Source of the DNA: Brevundimonas huaxiensis
Lineage (GTDB): Bacteria > Pseudomonadota > Alphaproteobacteria > Caulobacterales > Caulobacteraceae
Direction of reading: 5' to 3'
Length of the DNA stretch: 64,000 nucleotides
NCBI RefSeq assembly: GCF_014218725.1
Contig: NZ_JABBJE010000002.1
Location: forward strand, 62,001-126,000
Shown here: positions 44,136-52,918 of the stretch, piece by piece
How the letters are laid out: each line of letters begins with the position of its first letter
Position numbering within the stretch: the first letter of the stretch is position 1
Notes under the pieces: model-generated
What the model was told of the DNA's origin: nothing
Seen by the model: the letters and a program-made list of their open reading frames with translations, nothing else
Database searches by the model: none
Translations under genes and position numbers: made by a program

Positions 44136-45308
44136 CTACGACAGGCGGTCGCGGAAGGCCGAATAGTCGAAGTCGCGCACCGTCGTCAGCGCATCCGTCT
44201 GTGAGTTCCACAGCACGATGGACGGCAGCGGCACGCCGTTGAAGGTGTTCGTCTTCACCATCGAATAATGGGCCTGGTCCAGAAACGCGATCCGCGTTCC
44301 GGGCGTCGGCCGCTCGGCGAAGACGTAGTCGCCGATGATGTCTCCGGCCAGGCACGACGGCCCGCCCAGCCGCACCGTCACCCCATGTTCGGACTCTTTC
44401 AGCAGCGCGGGGCGATAGGGCGCCTCGATCACATCGGGCATGTGGCAGGTCGCCGAAATGTCGGTGATGCCGATGGGCATGCCGTTGTCGAACACGTCCA
44501 GCACCTCGCCGATCAATATGCCGGCGTCCAGCGCCACGGCCTCGCCCGGCTCCAGATAGACCTGAACCCCGTGCCGGGCCTGCAGATCGCGCACGAAGGC
44601 GATCAGATCCTCGGTCTGATAGTCGGCGCGGGTGATGTGGTGCCCCCCGCCCAGGTTCAACCATTTGATCCCGCCCAGCAGCGGCGCCAGCTTCGGCTCC
44701 ACCGCCGCCCAGATGCGCGACAGCGGCTGGAAATCCTGCTCGCACAGCGCATGGATATGCAGACCATCCACGCCGACCAGATGGTCGGCCGTCAGCTGCG
44801 ACACCGGAAAGCCCAGACGCGAACAAGGCTGGGCCGGGTCGTATTTGGCGACCTCGCCTTCGGAATGTTCAGGGTTCAGCCGCAGGCCGATCTCGAACGC
44901 CTGCCCGTCAGCCCGGGCCTTGGCGATCAGATCGGCGAAACGGGCGATCTGGGCCGGGTTGTTGAAGATGACGTGATCCGACAGACGCAGGATCTCGGGC
45001 AGGTCCTGCGCCGTATAGGCCGGCGAATAGGTGGTCAGCTCGCCCTTGTAGAACTCGCGCGCCAGCCGCGCCTCCCATAGGCCCGAGGCGCAGACCCCGT
45101 CGAGGTATTCGCCCACCACATCGGCCAGCGACCACATCGAAAACGCCTTCAGCGCCAGAAGCACGCGCGCCTCCGCTCCGTCGCGCACGCCCTTCAGCAC
45201 GGACAGATTGCGACGGATGGCCGCCTCGTCCACCACGAAGGCGGGCGAGGCGACGCGGTTCAGGTCGAAATGCGCAAAGGCGCCCGGATCGCCGGCCTGG
45301 GTCTGCAT
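44136..45308 (-). CDS. nspC: Carboxynorspermidine decarboxylase
   Basis: PLP enzyme that decarboxylates carboxynorspermidine or carboxyspermidine, giving norspermidine or spermidine. Fold type III: the PLP lysine is Lys54 in LLALKAFS, the glycine-rich phosphate site is GGGHH, and the conserved GPSCLAGDIIGDY motif carries the active-site cysteine from the partner chain. 390 residues. It is 13 bases downstream of the carboxynorspermidine synthase gene, which fixes the pathway. Together they supply spermidine without S-adenosylmethionine decarboxylase. Confidence 0.93.
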   Translation of the reverse strand: MQTQAGDPGAFAHFDLNRVASPAFVVDEAAIRRNLSVLKGVRDGAEARVLLALKAFSMWSLADVVGEYLDGVCASGLWEARLAREFYKGELTTYSPAYTAQDLPEILRLSDHVIFNNPAQIARFADLIAKARADGQAFEIGLRLNPEHSEGEVAKYDPAQPCSRLGFPVSQLTADHLVGVDGLHIHALCEQDFQPLSRIWAAVEPKLAPLLGGIKWLNLGGGHHITRADYQTEDLIAFVRDLQARHGVQVYLEPGEAVALDAGILIGEVLDVFDNGMPIGITDISATCHMPDVIEAPYRPALLKESEHGVTVRLGGPSCLAGDIIGDYVFAERPTPGTRIAFLDQAHYSMVKTNTFNGVPLPSIVLWNSQTDALTTVRDFDYSAFRDRLS

Positions 45309-45321
45309 TCAGTCGGTCCGA

Positions 45322-46527
45322 TCAGAAGTCCAAAGGGGCGTCCAGGTCCTGAACCTTCCACGGCAGGCCGTGCTTGTTCAGCATGTCCATGAAGGGATCG
45401 GGGTCCAGCTGCTCCATGTTGAACACCCCGTCGCCCTTCCACTGGCCCGTCACCATCAGGGCCGCGCCGATCATGGCCGGCACGCCGGTGGTGTAGCTGA
45501 CGGCCTGGTTGCCGGTCTCGGCATAGGCTTCTTCGTGGTCGCAGATGTTGTTGACGTAGACCGTCTTCTTGACCCCGTCCTTCAGGCCGGTGGCGATGAC
45601 GCCGATGTTGGTCTTGCCCTTGGTGATCGGACCCAGCGAGGCCGGCTCTGGCAGCAGGGCTTTCAGGAACTCGATCGGAATGATCTCGCGGCCCTGGAAT
45701 TGCATCGGCTCGATCGAGGTCATGCCGATGTTTTCCAGCACTTCGAGGTGCTTCAGATAGCTGTCGCCGAACGTCATCCAGAAGCGGATGCGCTTGATCT
45801 CGGGATAGAACTTCGCCAGCGATTCCAGCTCCTCATGGTACATGAGGTACATGTTCTTGGGACCCACGCCTTCGAAGTCGAAGGTCTGTTTGTGGCTCAG
45901 CGCCGGGCCTTCGACCCACTGGCCGTTCTCCCAGTGACGCGAGTTCGCCGTCACTTCGCGCAGGTTGATCTCAGGGTTGAAGTTGGTCGCAAAGGGCAGG
46001 CCCGTGTCGCCGCCGTTGCAGTCCAGGATGTCCAGCGTCTCGATGGAATCCAGCAGGTGCTTCTTGACGTAGGTGGTGAAGACCGAGGTCACGCCGGGAT
46101 CGAAGCCCGAACCCAGCAGCGCCATCAGGCCGGCGTCTTTGAAGCGGTCCTGATAGGCCCATTGCCACTTGTATTCGAACTTGGCCTCGTCGCGCGGCTC
46201 GTAGTTGGCGGTATCCAGATAGTCGACGCCGGCGGCCAGGCAGGCGTCCATGATCGACAGGTCCTGATAGGGCAGGGCCAGGTTCACGACCAGTTCGGGT
46301 TGCACCTTCTGGATCAGGGCCGTGGTCGCCGCCACGTCATCGGCGTCGATGGCGGCCGTGTCGATGTCGACGCCGAAGCGCGACTTCACGGACTGGGCGA
46401 TCGCGTCGCACTTGGACTTGGTCCGGCTCGCCAGGGTGATATGCGAGAAGATGTCCGCGTTCATCGCCATCTTGTGGACGGCCACCGAACTGACGCCGCC
46501 TGCGCCGATAACCAGCACCTTGCTCAT
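45322..46527 (-). CDS. Carboxynorspermidine synthase (saccharopine dehydrogenase-like)
   Basis: NADPH-dependent enzyme joining aspartate semialdehyde to a diamine (putrescine or diaminopropane). An N-terminal Rossmann motif (VLVIGAGGVSSVAVHKMA) is followed by a saccharopine-dehydrogenase-type domain with LGSGFDPGVTSVFTTYV. 401 residues from the ATG at 46527, which follows GGGAGAAG. Upstream partner of nspC in a two-gene operon. Whether spermidine or norspermidine is made cannot be told from sequence. Confidence 0.92.
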   Translation of the reverse strand: MSKVLVIGAGGVSSVAVHKMAMNADIFSHITLASRTKSKCDAIAQSVKSRFGVDIDTAAIDADDVAATTALIQKVQPELVVNLALPYQDLSIMDACLAAGVDYLDTANYEPRDEAKFEYKWQWAYQDRFKDAGLMALLGSGFDPGVTSVFTTYVKKHLLDSIETLDILDCNGGDTGLPFATNFNPEINLREVTANSRHWENGQWVEGPALSHKQTFDFEGVGPKNMYLMYHEELESLAKFYPEIKRIRFWMTFGDSYLKHLEVLENIGMTSIEPMQFQGREIIPIEFLKALLPEPASLGPITKGKTNIGVIATGLKDGVKKTVYVNNICDHEEAYAETGNQAVSYTTGVPAMIGAALMVTGQWKGDGVFNMEQLDPDPFMDMLNKHGLPWKVQDLDAPLDF

Positions 46528-46843
46528 CTGTGCTTCTCCCGAAGTCTGAAACCCTGGCGACAGCGCCGCCCCTATAAAGGGCGCGGCTCTTAGCACGATG
46601 ATGACAATCCGCTAAATCCCTGCGCCGATATTGGCTCTTATAGCGTGACCGGATCGCTCCGGTTGCCTTTGTAAGGTTTTTCCGCCATAAGCCGCCGCTT
46701 CCGACGCAAGTGAACCTCGCGTCTCCACCGGGACGACCCTCATTTCGATGAGACGAGCCCGGCGAGAACCCTCCGCCGACGTGATCGTCGCCGGGGGCCG
46801 TTGTCGTATGGAGCCGTTTCACCTGCGCCACACGAGGTAGTGA
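46528..46843. other. 316-bp divergent spacer, likely structured ffh leader
   Basis: No gene seen. Going toward ffh there are stems ACCGGA/TCCGGT (46648-46663), a small CCTT/AAGG hairpin with a T-run after it (46667-46682), GACGC/GCGTC (from 46702), CTCAT-TTCG-ATGAG and CGACG-TGAT-CGTCG. This could be a structured 5' UTR or a short RNA. The SRP RNA tetraloop region is not present, so it is not 4.5S RNA. Confidence 0.4.
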
Positions 46844-48382
46844 ATGTTCGAGGCTCTGAACGAGCGGCTGACAGGCGTCTTCGACCGGATCACCGGGCGC
46901 GGCGCCCTGTCCGAAAAGGATGTCGCCGAGGCGATGCGCGAAGTGCGCGTGGCCCTGCTCGAGGCCGACGTCGCCCTGCCGGTCGTCAAGGAATTCATCG
47001 CCTTCGCCACCGAGCGCGCGACGGGCGAAGAAGTCATCCGTTCGGTCAAGCCGGCCGATCAGGTGGTCAAGATCGTCTATGACGGCCTGATCGAGATGCT
47101 GGGCGGCGAAGAGCCGGTCCCGCTGAACACCAACGCCAACCCGCCCGCCGTGGTGCTGATGGCCGGCCTGCAGGGTTCGGGCAAGACCACGACCTCGGCC
47201 AAGCTGGCGCTGCGCCTGACCAAGTTCGATCGCAAGAAGGTCATGATGGCCTCGCTGGACACGCGTCGTCCGGCCGCGATGGAACAGCTGGCCACCCTGG
47301 GCAAGCAGATCGAGGTCGCCACCCTGCCGATCGTGGCGGGTGAGAGCGCGGTCCAGATCACGCGCCGGGCGCTGCAATCGGCGAAACTCCAGGGCTTCGA
47401 CGTCCTGATCCTCGACACCGCCGGCCGCATCACCCTGGACGAAGGGCTGATGAACGAGGTGGCCGAGGTCGCCGACATCGCCAGGCCCGTCGAGACCCTG
47501 CTGGTCGCCGACAGTCTGACCGGCCAGGACGCCGTTCGCACCGCCAAGGCCTTCCACGAGCGCCTGCCCCTGACCGGCCTTGTCTTGACCCGCGCCGACG
47601 GCGACGGTCGCGGTGGCGCCATGCTGTCGATGCGCGCCGTCACCGGCCTGCCGATCAAATATCTGGGCGCCGGCGAAAAGGTCGATGCGCTGGACGTGTT
47701 CGACGCCCGCCGCGTCGCCGGCCGCATCCTGGGTCAGGGCGATATCGTCGCCCTGGTCGAAAAGGCCAGCCAGGATCTGGATCAGGCCAAGGCCGAGAAG
47801 ATGGCCCGCAAACTGGCCAAGGGTCAGTTCGATCTGGACGACCTGGCCGGCCAGCTTCAGCAGATGAAGCGGATGGGCGGGCTTCAGGGCATCATGGGCA
47901 TGCTGCCCGGCGTGGCCAAGATGAAGGGTCAGATGGCCGAGAGCGGCATCGACGACCGCATGATCCTGCGTCAGGAAGCCATCATCTCCTCGATGACCAA
48001 GGCCGAGCGCAAGAAGCCCGACCTGCTGAACGCCTCGCGCAAGAAGCGCATCGCCGCCGGCGCCGGGGTCGATGTGCAGGACGTGAACCGGGTTCTGAAA
48101 CAGCACCGCCAGATGGCCGATGTGGTCAAGTCGATGGCGCGCGGCGGCCCCAAGAAGATGCAGCAGATGGCCGCCATGCTGGGTGGCCTCGGCGGTGGCG
48201 GCGGCATGCCCGGCATGGGCGGCGGCCCCGACATGGCCCGCCTCAAGGCGTTGGGCGGCGGCAAGATGGCCGAACCCTCCGCCGACGATCTGAAAGCCAT
48301 CCAGGACCGGCTCGCCGGACTGGGCGGCGGACAACTTCCGGGAGGCCTTCCGGGCTTACCGGGCTTCCCTCCCAAGAAATAA
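46844..48382 (+). CDS. ffh: Signal recognition particle protein Ffh
   Basis: SRP54 GTPase that targets nascent membrane proteins. N-terminal helical bundle, G domain with G1 GLQGSGKTTTSAKLA, DTRRPAAMEQL, G3 DTAGR and G4 TRADGDGRGG (Arg in place of the usual Lys), then a Met-rich M domain with a Gly/Met tail (GGGGMPGMGGGPDM). 512 residues. The ATG at 46844 is used. First gene of the ffh-rpsP-rimM run. Confidence 0.96.
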   Translation: MFEALNERLTGVFDRITGRGALSEKDVAEAMREVRVALLEADVALPVVKEFIAFATERATGEEVIRSVKPADQVVKIVYDGLIEMLGGEEPVPLNTNANPPAVVLMAGLQGSGKTTTSAKLALRLTKFDRKKVMMASLDTRRPAAMEQLATLGKQIEVATLPIVAGESAVQITRRALQSAKLQGFDVLILDTAGRITLDEGLMNEVAEVADIARPVETLLVADSLTGQDAVRTAKAFHERLPLTGLVLTRADGDGRGGAMLSMRAVTGLPIKYLGAGEKVDALDVFDARRVAGRILGQGDIVALVEKASQDLDQAKAEKMARKLAKGQFDLDDLAGQLQQMKRMGGLQGIMGMLPGVAKMKGQMAESGIDDRMILRQEAIISSMTKAERKKPDLLNASRKKRIAAGAGVDVQDVNRVLKQHRQMADVVKSMARGGPKKMQQMAAMLGGLGGGGGMPGMGGGPDMARLKALGGGKMAEPSADDLKAIQDRLAGLGGGQLPGGLPGLPGFPPKK

Positions 48383-48406
48383 CGACTTCCTAGAAAGAGA
48401 CCTGAA

Positions 48407-48928
48407 ATGCTGAAGATTCGTCTGGCCCGCGGCGGCGCCAAGAAGCGCCCCTACTACCACATCGTCATCGCCGACTCGCACTCGCCGCGCGACGGCAAGT
48501 TCATCGAGAAGGTCGGCAGCTACAACCCGATGCTGCCCAAGGACGGCGCCACCCCGCGCGTCGCCCTGAAGGTCGAGCGCATCGCCGAATGGCTTGGCAA
48601 GGGCGCCCAGCCGACCGACCGCGTCACCCGCTTCCTGTCGCAGGACGAGACCCTGGGCCAGAAGGTCAAGTGGACGCAGTCGAACAACCCGAACAAGGGC
48701 GCTCCGGGCAAGAAGGCCCAGGAACGCGCTGCCGAACGCGCCCAGCGCGAAGCCGACCGCCTGGAAGCCGAAGCCGCCGCCAAGGTCGAGGCCGCTGAAG
48801 CCGCCGCCCGCGCCAAGGAAGAGGCCGCCGCCGCCGCCGAAGCCGCCAAGAACGCTCCCGCTGCTGAAGAAGCGCCTGCCGAAGAAGCTCCGGCCGCTGA
48901 CGCGACCGAGGAAAAGGCTGAAGGCTGA
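48407..48928 (+). CDS. rpsP: 30S ribosomal protein S16 with long Ala/Glu tail
   Basis: Ribosomal protein S16 (bS16). The core at residues 1-85 is normal ([22 protein letters not shown], then [13 protein letters not shown]). S16 is usually 80 to 100 residues; here 173, because an Ala/Glu/Lys-rich, presumably helical or disordered tail of about 80 residues follows. Such tails occur in several alphaproteobacteria. The ribosome-binding GAAAGAGA lies before the ATG, 24 bases after the ffh stop. Confidence 0.95.
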   Translation: MLKIRLARGGAKKRPYYHIVIADSHSPRDGKFIEKVGSYNPMLPKDGATPRVALKVERIAEWLGKGAQPTDRVTRFLSQDETLGQKVKWTQSNNPNKGAPGKKAQERAAERAQREADRLEAEAAAKVEAAEAAARAKEEAAAAAEAAKNAPAAEEAPAEEAPAADATEEKAEG

Positions 48929-48952
48929 GCCTTTCGGTTTGATGATGATCAG

Positions 48953-48980
48953 GGCGGCGTCTTTCGACGCCGCCTTTTTC
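48953..48980 (+). terminator. Intrinsic terminator between rpsP and rimM
   Basis: GGCGGCGTC (48953-48961), TTTC loop, GACGCCGCC (48966-48974) and TTTTTC. It sits 24 bases after the rpsP stop and 17 bases before rimM, so rimM expression must rely on readthrough or its own promoter. Confidence 0.85.
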
Positions 48981-48997
48981 ATGGGTTAAGAACACGC

Positions 48998-49525
48998 ATG
49001 ACCACGGACAGCAGATTGATCCTCGTCGGCCAGGTCGGCGGCGGCTTCGGCGTGCGGGGCGAGGTGCGGGTGACCGCCTTCACCGCCGACCCCTTGGCGC
49101 TGACCGCCTACGGCCCTCTGCTGCGCGCCGATGGGACCGTGGCCTTGACCCTGACTTCGACGCGGCCCGACAAGAACGGCGTCGTCGGCCGGGCCAAGGA
49201 GATCACCACCAAGGAACAGGCCGACGCCCTGCGCGGCCTGAAGCTGCACGTCCCCCGCGACCGGTTCCCCGAGCCGGACGAGGACGAATTCTACCTCGCG
49301 GACCTTTTGGGCGTTCAGGTCCGCGACACGGCGGGCGGCGTCATGGGCACGGTGAAATCGGTCCAGAACTTCGGCGCGGACGACATGCTGGAGATCGCGC
49401 CCGCCGCCGGCGGCCCGACCTGGTATCTGCCCTTCACCAAGGAAGCGACGCCGGAACTGCACCTGGTCGAGGGCTGGCTCATGGCCGTTCCGCCGACCGA
49501 GGTGGGCGAGCGCGAGCCCGACTGA
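48998..49525 (+). CDS. rimM: Ribosome maturation factor RimM
   Basis: 16S processing factor that binds S19. The N-terminal RimM domain (LVGQVGGGFGVRGEVRVTAFT) and the C-terminal PRC-barrel (YLADLLGVQVRDTAGGVMGTV; LPFTKEATPEL) are both present in 175 residues. Normally trmD and rplS follow rimM; here the next gene is a GST-like protein 83 bases later, so this part of the operon is broken or rearranged. Also, a strong terminator sits between rpsP and rimM. Confidence 0.94.
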   Translation: MTTDSRLILVGQVGGGFGVRGEVRVTAFTADPLALTAYGPLLRADGTVALTLTSTRPDKNGVVGRAKEITTKEQADALRGLKLHVPRDRFPEPDEDEFYLADLLGVQVRDTAGGVMGTVKSVQNFGADDMLEIAPAAGGPTWYLPFTKEATPELHLVEGWLMAVPPTEVGEREPD

Positions 49526-49608
49526 AGTTTCGTCACCGCTCCCGTCGGTGTTGCGGATGGGCTGGGCGGCGCCGACATAGGCCTATCGCAATAGCCGAGG
49601 CCGCACCC

Positions 49609-50310
49609 ATGACCGACCTGTCCGCCTTCCCGATCACGCAACGCTGGCCGGCCCAGCATCCCGATCGCATCCAGCTCTACTCCCTGCCGACGCCAAACGG
49701 GGTGAAGGTTTCGATCATGCTGGAAGAGGTCGGCCTGGCCTATGAGCCGCACCTGATCGACATCACCAAGAACGAGACCTGGGGGCCGGAGTTTCTGTCG
49801 CTGAACCCCAACGGCAAGATCCCCGCCATCCTCGATCCGAACGGCCCGAACGGAAAGCCGCTCGCCCTGTTCGAATCCGGCGCCATCCTGATCTATCTGG
49901 CGGAGAAGACCGGCAAACTGCTCTCGGCCGACCCGGCGACCCGCTATGAGACGATCCAATGGGTCATGTTCCAGATGGGCGCGATCGGCCCGATGTTCGG
50001 CCAGCTAGGCTTCTTCCACAAGTTCGCCGGCAAGGACTACGAGGACAAGCGCCCGCGCGACCGCTACGTCGCCGAAAGCCGCCGCCTGCTCGGCGTGCTG
50101 GAAACGCGGCTTGAGGGCCGGGACTGGCTTGTCGGCGACTATTCCATCGCCGATGTCGCCACCCTGGGCTGGGTCCGCAACCTGATCGGCTTTTACGAAG
50201 CGGGCGAGATCGTAGGCTTCGCCGACTTCTCGCGCGTCGCCGCCTGGCTGGAGCGCGGACTGGCCCGCCCCGCCGTCCAGCGCGGCCTCAACATCCCGGC
50301 GCGCGACTGA
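49609..50310 (+). CDS. Glutathione S-transferase-like protein (Ure2/YghU-type)
   Basis: A 233-residue thioredoxin-fold/GST protein. The N-terminal domain has LYSLPTPNGVKVSIMLEEVGL and NGKIPAILD, with the glutathione-binding FESGAILIYLAEK. The C-terminal helical domain contains the conserved DYSIADVATLGWV. The NG(V/N)KV pattern and proline-loop extension resemble the Ure2p/YghU class, which includes disulfide reductases. It lies where trmD would be expected. Substrate not known. Confidence 0.87.
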   Translation: MTDLSAFPITQRWPAQHPDRIQLYSLPTPNGVKVSIMLEEVGLAYEPHLIDITKNETWGPEFLSLNPNGKIPAILDPNGPNGKPLALFESGAILIYLAEKTGKLLSADPATRYETIQWVMFQMGAIGPMFGQLGFFHKFAGKDYEDKRPRDRYVAESRRLLGVLETRLEGRDWLVGDYSIADVATLGWVRNLIGFYEAGEIVGFADFSRVAAWLERGLARPAVQRGLNIPARD

Positions 50311-50367
50311 TCTGAACCTCGCTCGGTCGGTCGCGTTGTCTGCCCACAACCAACAGGAGCGCGACCG

Positions 50368-50763
50368 ATGGGCATCTTCTCTTCGATCTGGAACAAGATC
50401 ACGGGCCACAAGCCGAAGGCGGCCCCCGTTCCGCCGCCGGCCTCTACGGCTGGAATCCCGGCGCCCAACGCAGCGCCGGCCCCGACCGCCGCGCCGGCCT
50501 TGCCGCCCGTCGATGTCGAGGCGGTGCTCAGCGATCTGGCGGCGTCCAAGGGCGGCGGCGGCAACTGGCGGACCTCGATCGTCGATCTTCTTAAGCTGCT
50601 GGACCTGGATTCCAGCCTGGCCGCGCGCAAGGAACTGGCCGAGGAGCTGAACGTCCACGCCGGCGAGCATGGCTCGGCCGAACAGAACATCGCCCTGTCC
50701 AAGGCCGTCTGGAAGAAGCTGGCCGAAAACGGCGGCCAGGTCCCGGCCTCGCTGCGCGACTAG
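50368..50763 (+). CDS. DUF3597 domain protein
   Basis: A 131-residue protein: N-terminal MGIFSSIWNKITGHKPK, a Pro/Ala linker (about residues 20-45), then the DUF3597 domain (WRTSIVDLLKLLDLDSSLAARKELAEELN, HAGEHGSAEQNIALSKAVWKKLAENGG). The domain has been compared to LysM-like or GTP-cyclohydrolase-adjacent folds but no function is established. No signal peptide. It is transcribed alone and converges on the BenE gene. Confidence 0.84.
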   Translation: MGIFSSIWNKITGHKPKAAPVPPPASTAGIPAPNAAPAPTAAPALPPVDVEAVLSDLAASKGGGGNWRTSIVDLLKLLDLDSSLAARKELAEELNVHAGEHGSAEQNIALSKAVWKKLAENGGQVPASLRD

Positions 50764-50777
50764 CATCTACAGCTGGA

Positions 50778-51962
50778 TCAGGCCGGCGGTCTGATCCAGC
50801 GCATGGCGGCCAGAGCGGCAGAACCCACGACCAGACCCCAGAAGGCCGATCCGACGCCGAACAGGGTCAGGCCCGAGGCCGTCGCCGCAAACGTCAGCAC
50901 CGCTGCCTCGCGCGATCCGACCTCCGTCATCATGGTTTGCAGCGCGCCGGTCAGCGGCGCGATCAGCGCCAGACCCGTCACCGCCGCCAGCGCGGCCGGC
51001 GGCATGGCGATGAACAGTCCGGCCAGCGGCGCGGCGAACAGGGCCACGACCAGATAAAGACCGCCATAGATCACCCCCACGATCCAGCGCCTTGTGGGAT
51101 CGGGATGGGCGTCCGTCCCGGTGCAGATCGCCGCCGTGATCGCCGCCAGATTGACCCCGTGCCCGCCGAAGGGCGCGATCAGCAGGCCGGCGACCCCGGT
51201 GGACAGGATCAGTCGGTTGGCGGGCGGCGGATAGCCGGCGCTCTTCAGGACCACCAGCCCGGGCAGGTTCTGGGCCGCCAGCGTCACCAGAAACAACGGA
51301 AAGCCAAGGCTGACCGCCGCCTTCCAGTCGAACACGGGCGCAACCGGCTCCAGATGGCCGAACAGTCCGGTTCCGGCCGGCAGGGCCAACTGCCCCCGCA
51401 TCGCCAAGACCGCAAAGGCCGCCGCCAGCACGGCGGGCAAGGCCCAGGTCGGCCACAGCCGTCGAAAGATCAGGAACACCGCGATCAGCCCGACGACCAA
51501 GGCCGTCTCGTCCGGCGCCACCTTGAACAGTCTCAGCACGAAGGGCAGCAGCACCCCCGCCAGCATGGCCGAGGCGATGGCCGCCGGTATCCGCCCCGCC
51601 AGCCGCCCCAGCACCGGGATCAGGCCGGTCAGGATCATCAGCAAGGCGGCGAAGACGAAGGCGCCGATGGCCGTCGGCCAGGACAGGCCCAGGGTCGAGG
51701 CTGCCAGCAGGGCCGCCCCCGGCGTGGACCAGGCCAGCACCACGGGGATCTTCAGCCGCCAGCTCAGCACCGCGCCTGGCAAGCCGATGCCCAGGCACAG
51801 GGCCGTCACCATTGACCCGATCTGGCCCGCGTCCGCCCCCAGGGCCTGGCCGGCCTGGACCACCAGGGCGACCGTCCCGCCGAACCCGATCACCGTCGCC
51901 ACCGTGGCGGACGAAAAGGCCGAGGCGGGCAGGGCGCGCATGGAAAAGGCCGGAGCAGTCAT
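50778..51962 (-). CDS. BenE family benzoate/H+ symporter-like transporter
   Basis: Inner-membrane transporter of 394 residues with about twelve hydrophobic segments and the BenE-type VVLAWSTPGAALLA and GHGVNLAAITAAICTGTDAHPDP motifs. Other members move benzoate or purine-like substrates; no benzoate catabolic genes are nearby, so the substrate is uncertain. The ATG at 51962 is used; another in-frame ATG lies seven codons later. Transcribed on its own. Confidence 0.85.
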   Translation of the reverse strand: MTAPAFSMRALPASAFSSATVATVIGFGGTVALVVQAGQALGADAGQIGSMVTALCLGIGLPGAVLSWRLKIPVVLAWSTPGAALLAASTLGLSWPTAIGAFVFAALLMILTGLIPVLGRLAGRIPAAIASAMLAGVLLPFVLRLFKVAPDETALVVGLIAVFLIFRRLWPTWALPAVLAAAFAVLAMRGQLALPAGTGLFGHLEPVAPVFDWKAAVSLGFPLFLVTLAAQNLPGLVVLKSAGYPPPANRLILSTGVAGLLIAPFGGHGVNLAAITAAICTGTDAHPDPTRRWIVGVIYGGLYLVVALFAAPLAGLFIAMPPAALAAVTGLALIAPLTGALQTMMTEVGSREAAVLTFAATASGLTLFGVGSAFWGLVVGSAALAAMRWIRPPA

Positions 51963-52019
51963 GCCCCGGCCTTAAACTGTCGCTTCAGGTGGCGGAAGGC
52001 TGGGATCAGCCCTCCTTGA

Positions 52020-52841
52020 TCAGCCTTCGATGTCTTCCGGCAGGCCCACCGCGTGGAAGCCCGCATCGACGTGGACGACTTCGCCTGTGGTCGAACGGCC
52101 CAGGTCCGAACACAGCCACAGGGCCGCGCCCGCGACGCCCTCCATCGAGGTTTCTTCCTTGATCAGCGAGAACTGCGCCGACTTGGAGTGCAGGCCGCGC
52201 CCGCCCGAAATGCCGGCCAGCGACAGGGTGCGCATGGCCCCGGCCGAGATGGCGTTGACGCGGATGTTCTTGGGACCCAGGTCGCGCGCGATATAGCGGG
52301 TCGCGGCCTCCAGCGCGGCCTTGGCCACGCCCATGGTGTTGTAGTTCGGAATGACCCGCTCGGACCCCAGATAGGTCAGGGTGATCAGGCTGCCGCCGTT
52401 CGGCATCAGCTTGGCCGCGCGACGCGACACGTCCACGAAGCTGAAGGCCGAGATGTTCATGGCCAGAAGGAAACTGTCGCGCGTGGTGTTGTCCACGAAG
52501 CTGCCCTTCAACTCGTCCTTGTTGGCGAAGGCCACCGAATGGACGACGAAGTCGATCGTGCCGAAAGTCTTTTCCAGCTCGGCGAAGGCCGCATCCATCG
52601 AGGCGTCGTCGGTGACGTCGGCCGGGATCAGCAGCTTGGCGCCGACGCTTTCGGCCAGCGGACGCACGCGGCGCTCCAGGCTCTCGCCCAGATAGGTGAA
52701 GGCCAGCTCGGCGCCCTGGGCGGCCAGCTGCGAGGCGATGCCCCAGGCGATGGAGCTGGAGTTGGCCACGCCCATGATCAGGCCCTTCTTGCCCTTCATG
52801 AGGTCGCCGGTCGGCATGTCCCAGCCTTCGGAAGTCGCCAT
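52020..52841 (-). CDS. fabI: Enoyl-[acyl-carrier-protein] reductase (NADH) FabI
   Basis: Reduces enoyl-ACP in the last step of each fatty acid elongation cycle. SDR fold: the NADH-binding GVANSSSIAWGIASQLAAQG at the start, SVAFA, and the Tyr-x6-Lys pair in YNTMGVAKAALEA. The C-terminus HVDAGFHAVGLPEDI is FabI-typical. 273 residues with a six-residue extension before the usual start of the core (MPTGDLMKGKKG). The ATG at 52841 follows AGGAG. FabI is the usual target of triclosan-type inhibitors. Confidence 0.95.
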   Translation of the reverse strand: MATSEGWDMPTGDLMKGKKGLIMGVANSSSIAWGIASQLAAQGAELAFTYLGESLERRVRPLAESVGAKLLIPADVTDDASMDAAFAELEKTFGTIDFVVHSVAFANKDELKGSFVDNTTRDSFLLAMNISAFSFVDVSRRAAKLMPNGGSLITLTYLGSERVIPNYNTMGVAKAALEAATRYIARDLGPKNIRVNAISAGAMRTLSLAGISGGRGLHSKSAQFSLIKEETSMEGVAGAALWLCSDLGRSTTGEVVHVDAGFHAVGLPEDIEG

Positions 52842-52918
52842 GGTTCGTCTCCTGATGATTTGCGCGGAGGGTTAGCAGGGGCGGGCGTAAACCGGAACCC
52901 CCGCCGCCTTCCCTAGCG

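Noticed and set aside
46528..46843. 4.5S/SRP RNA gene next to ffh
   Set aside because: The conserved SRP RNA helix 8 region with its GGAA-type tetraloop is not present on either strand.
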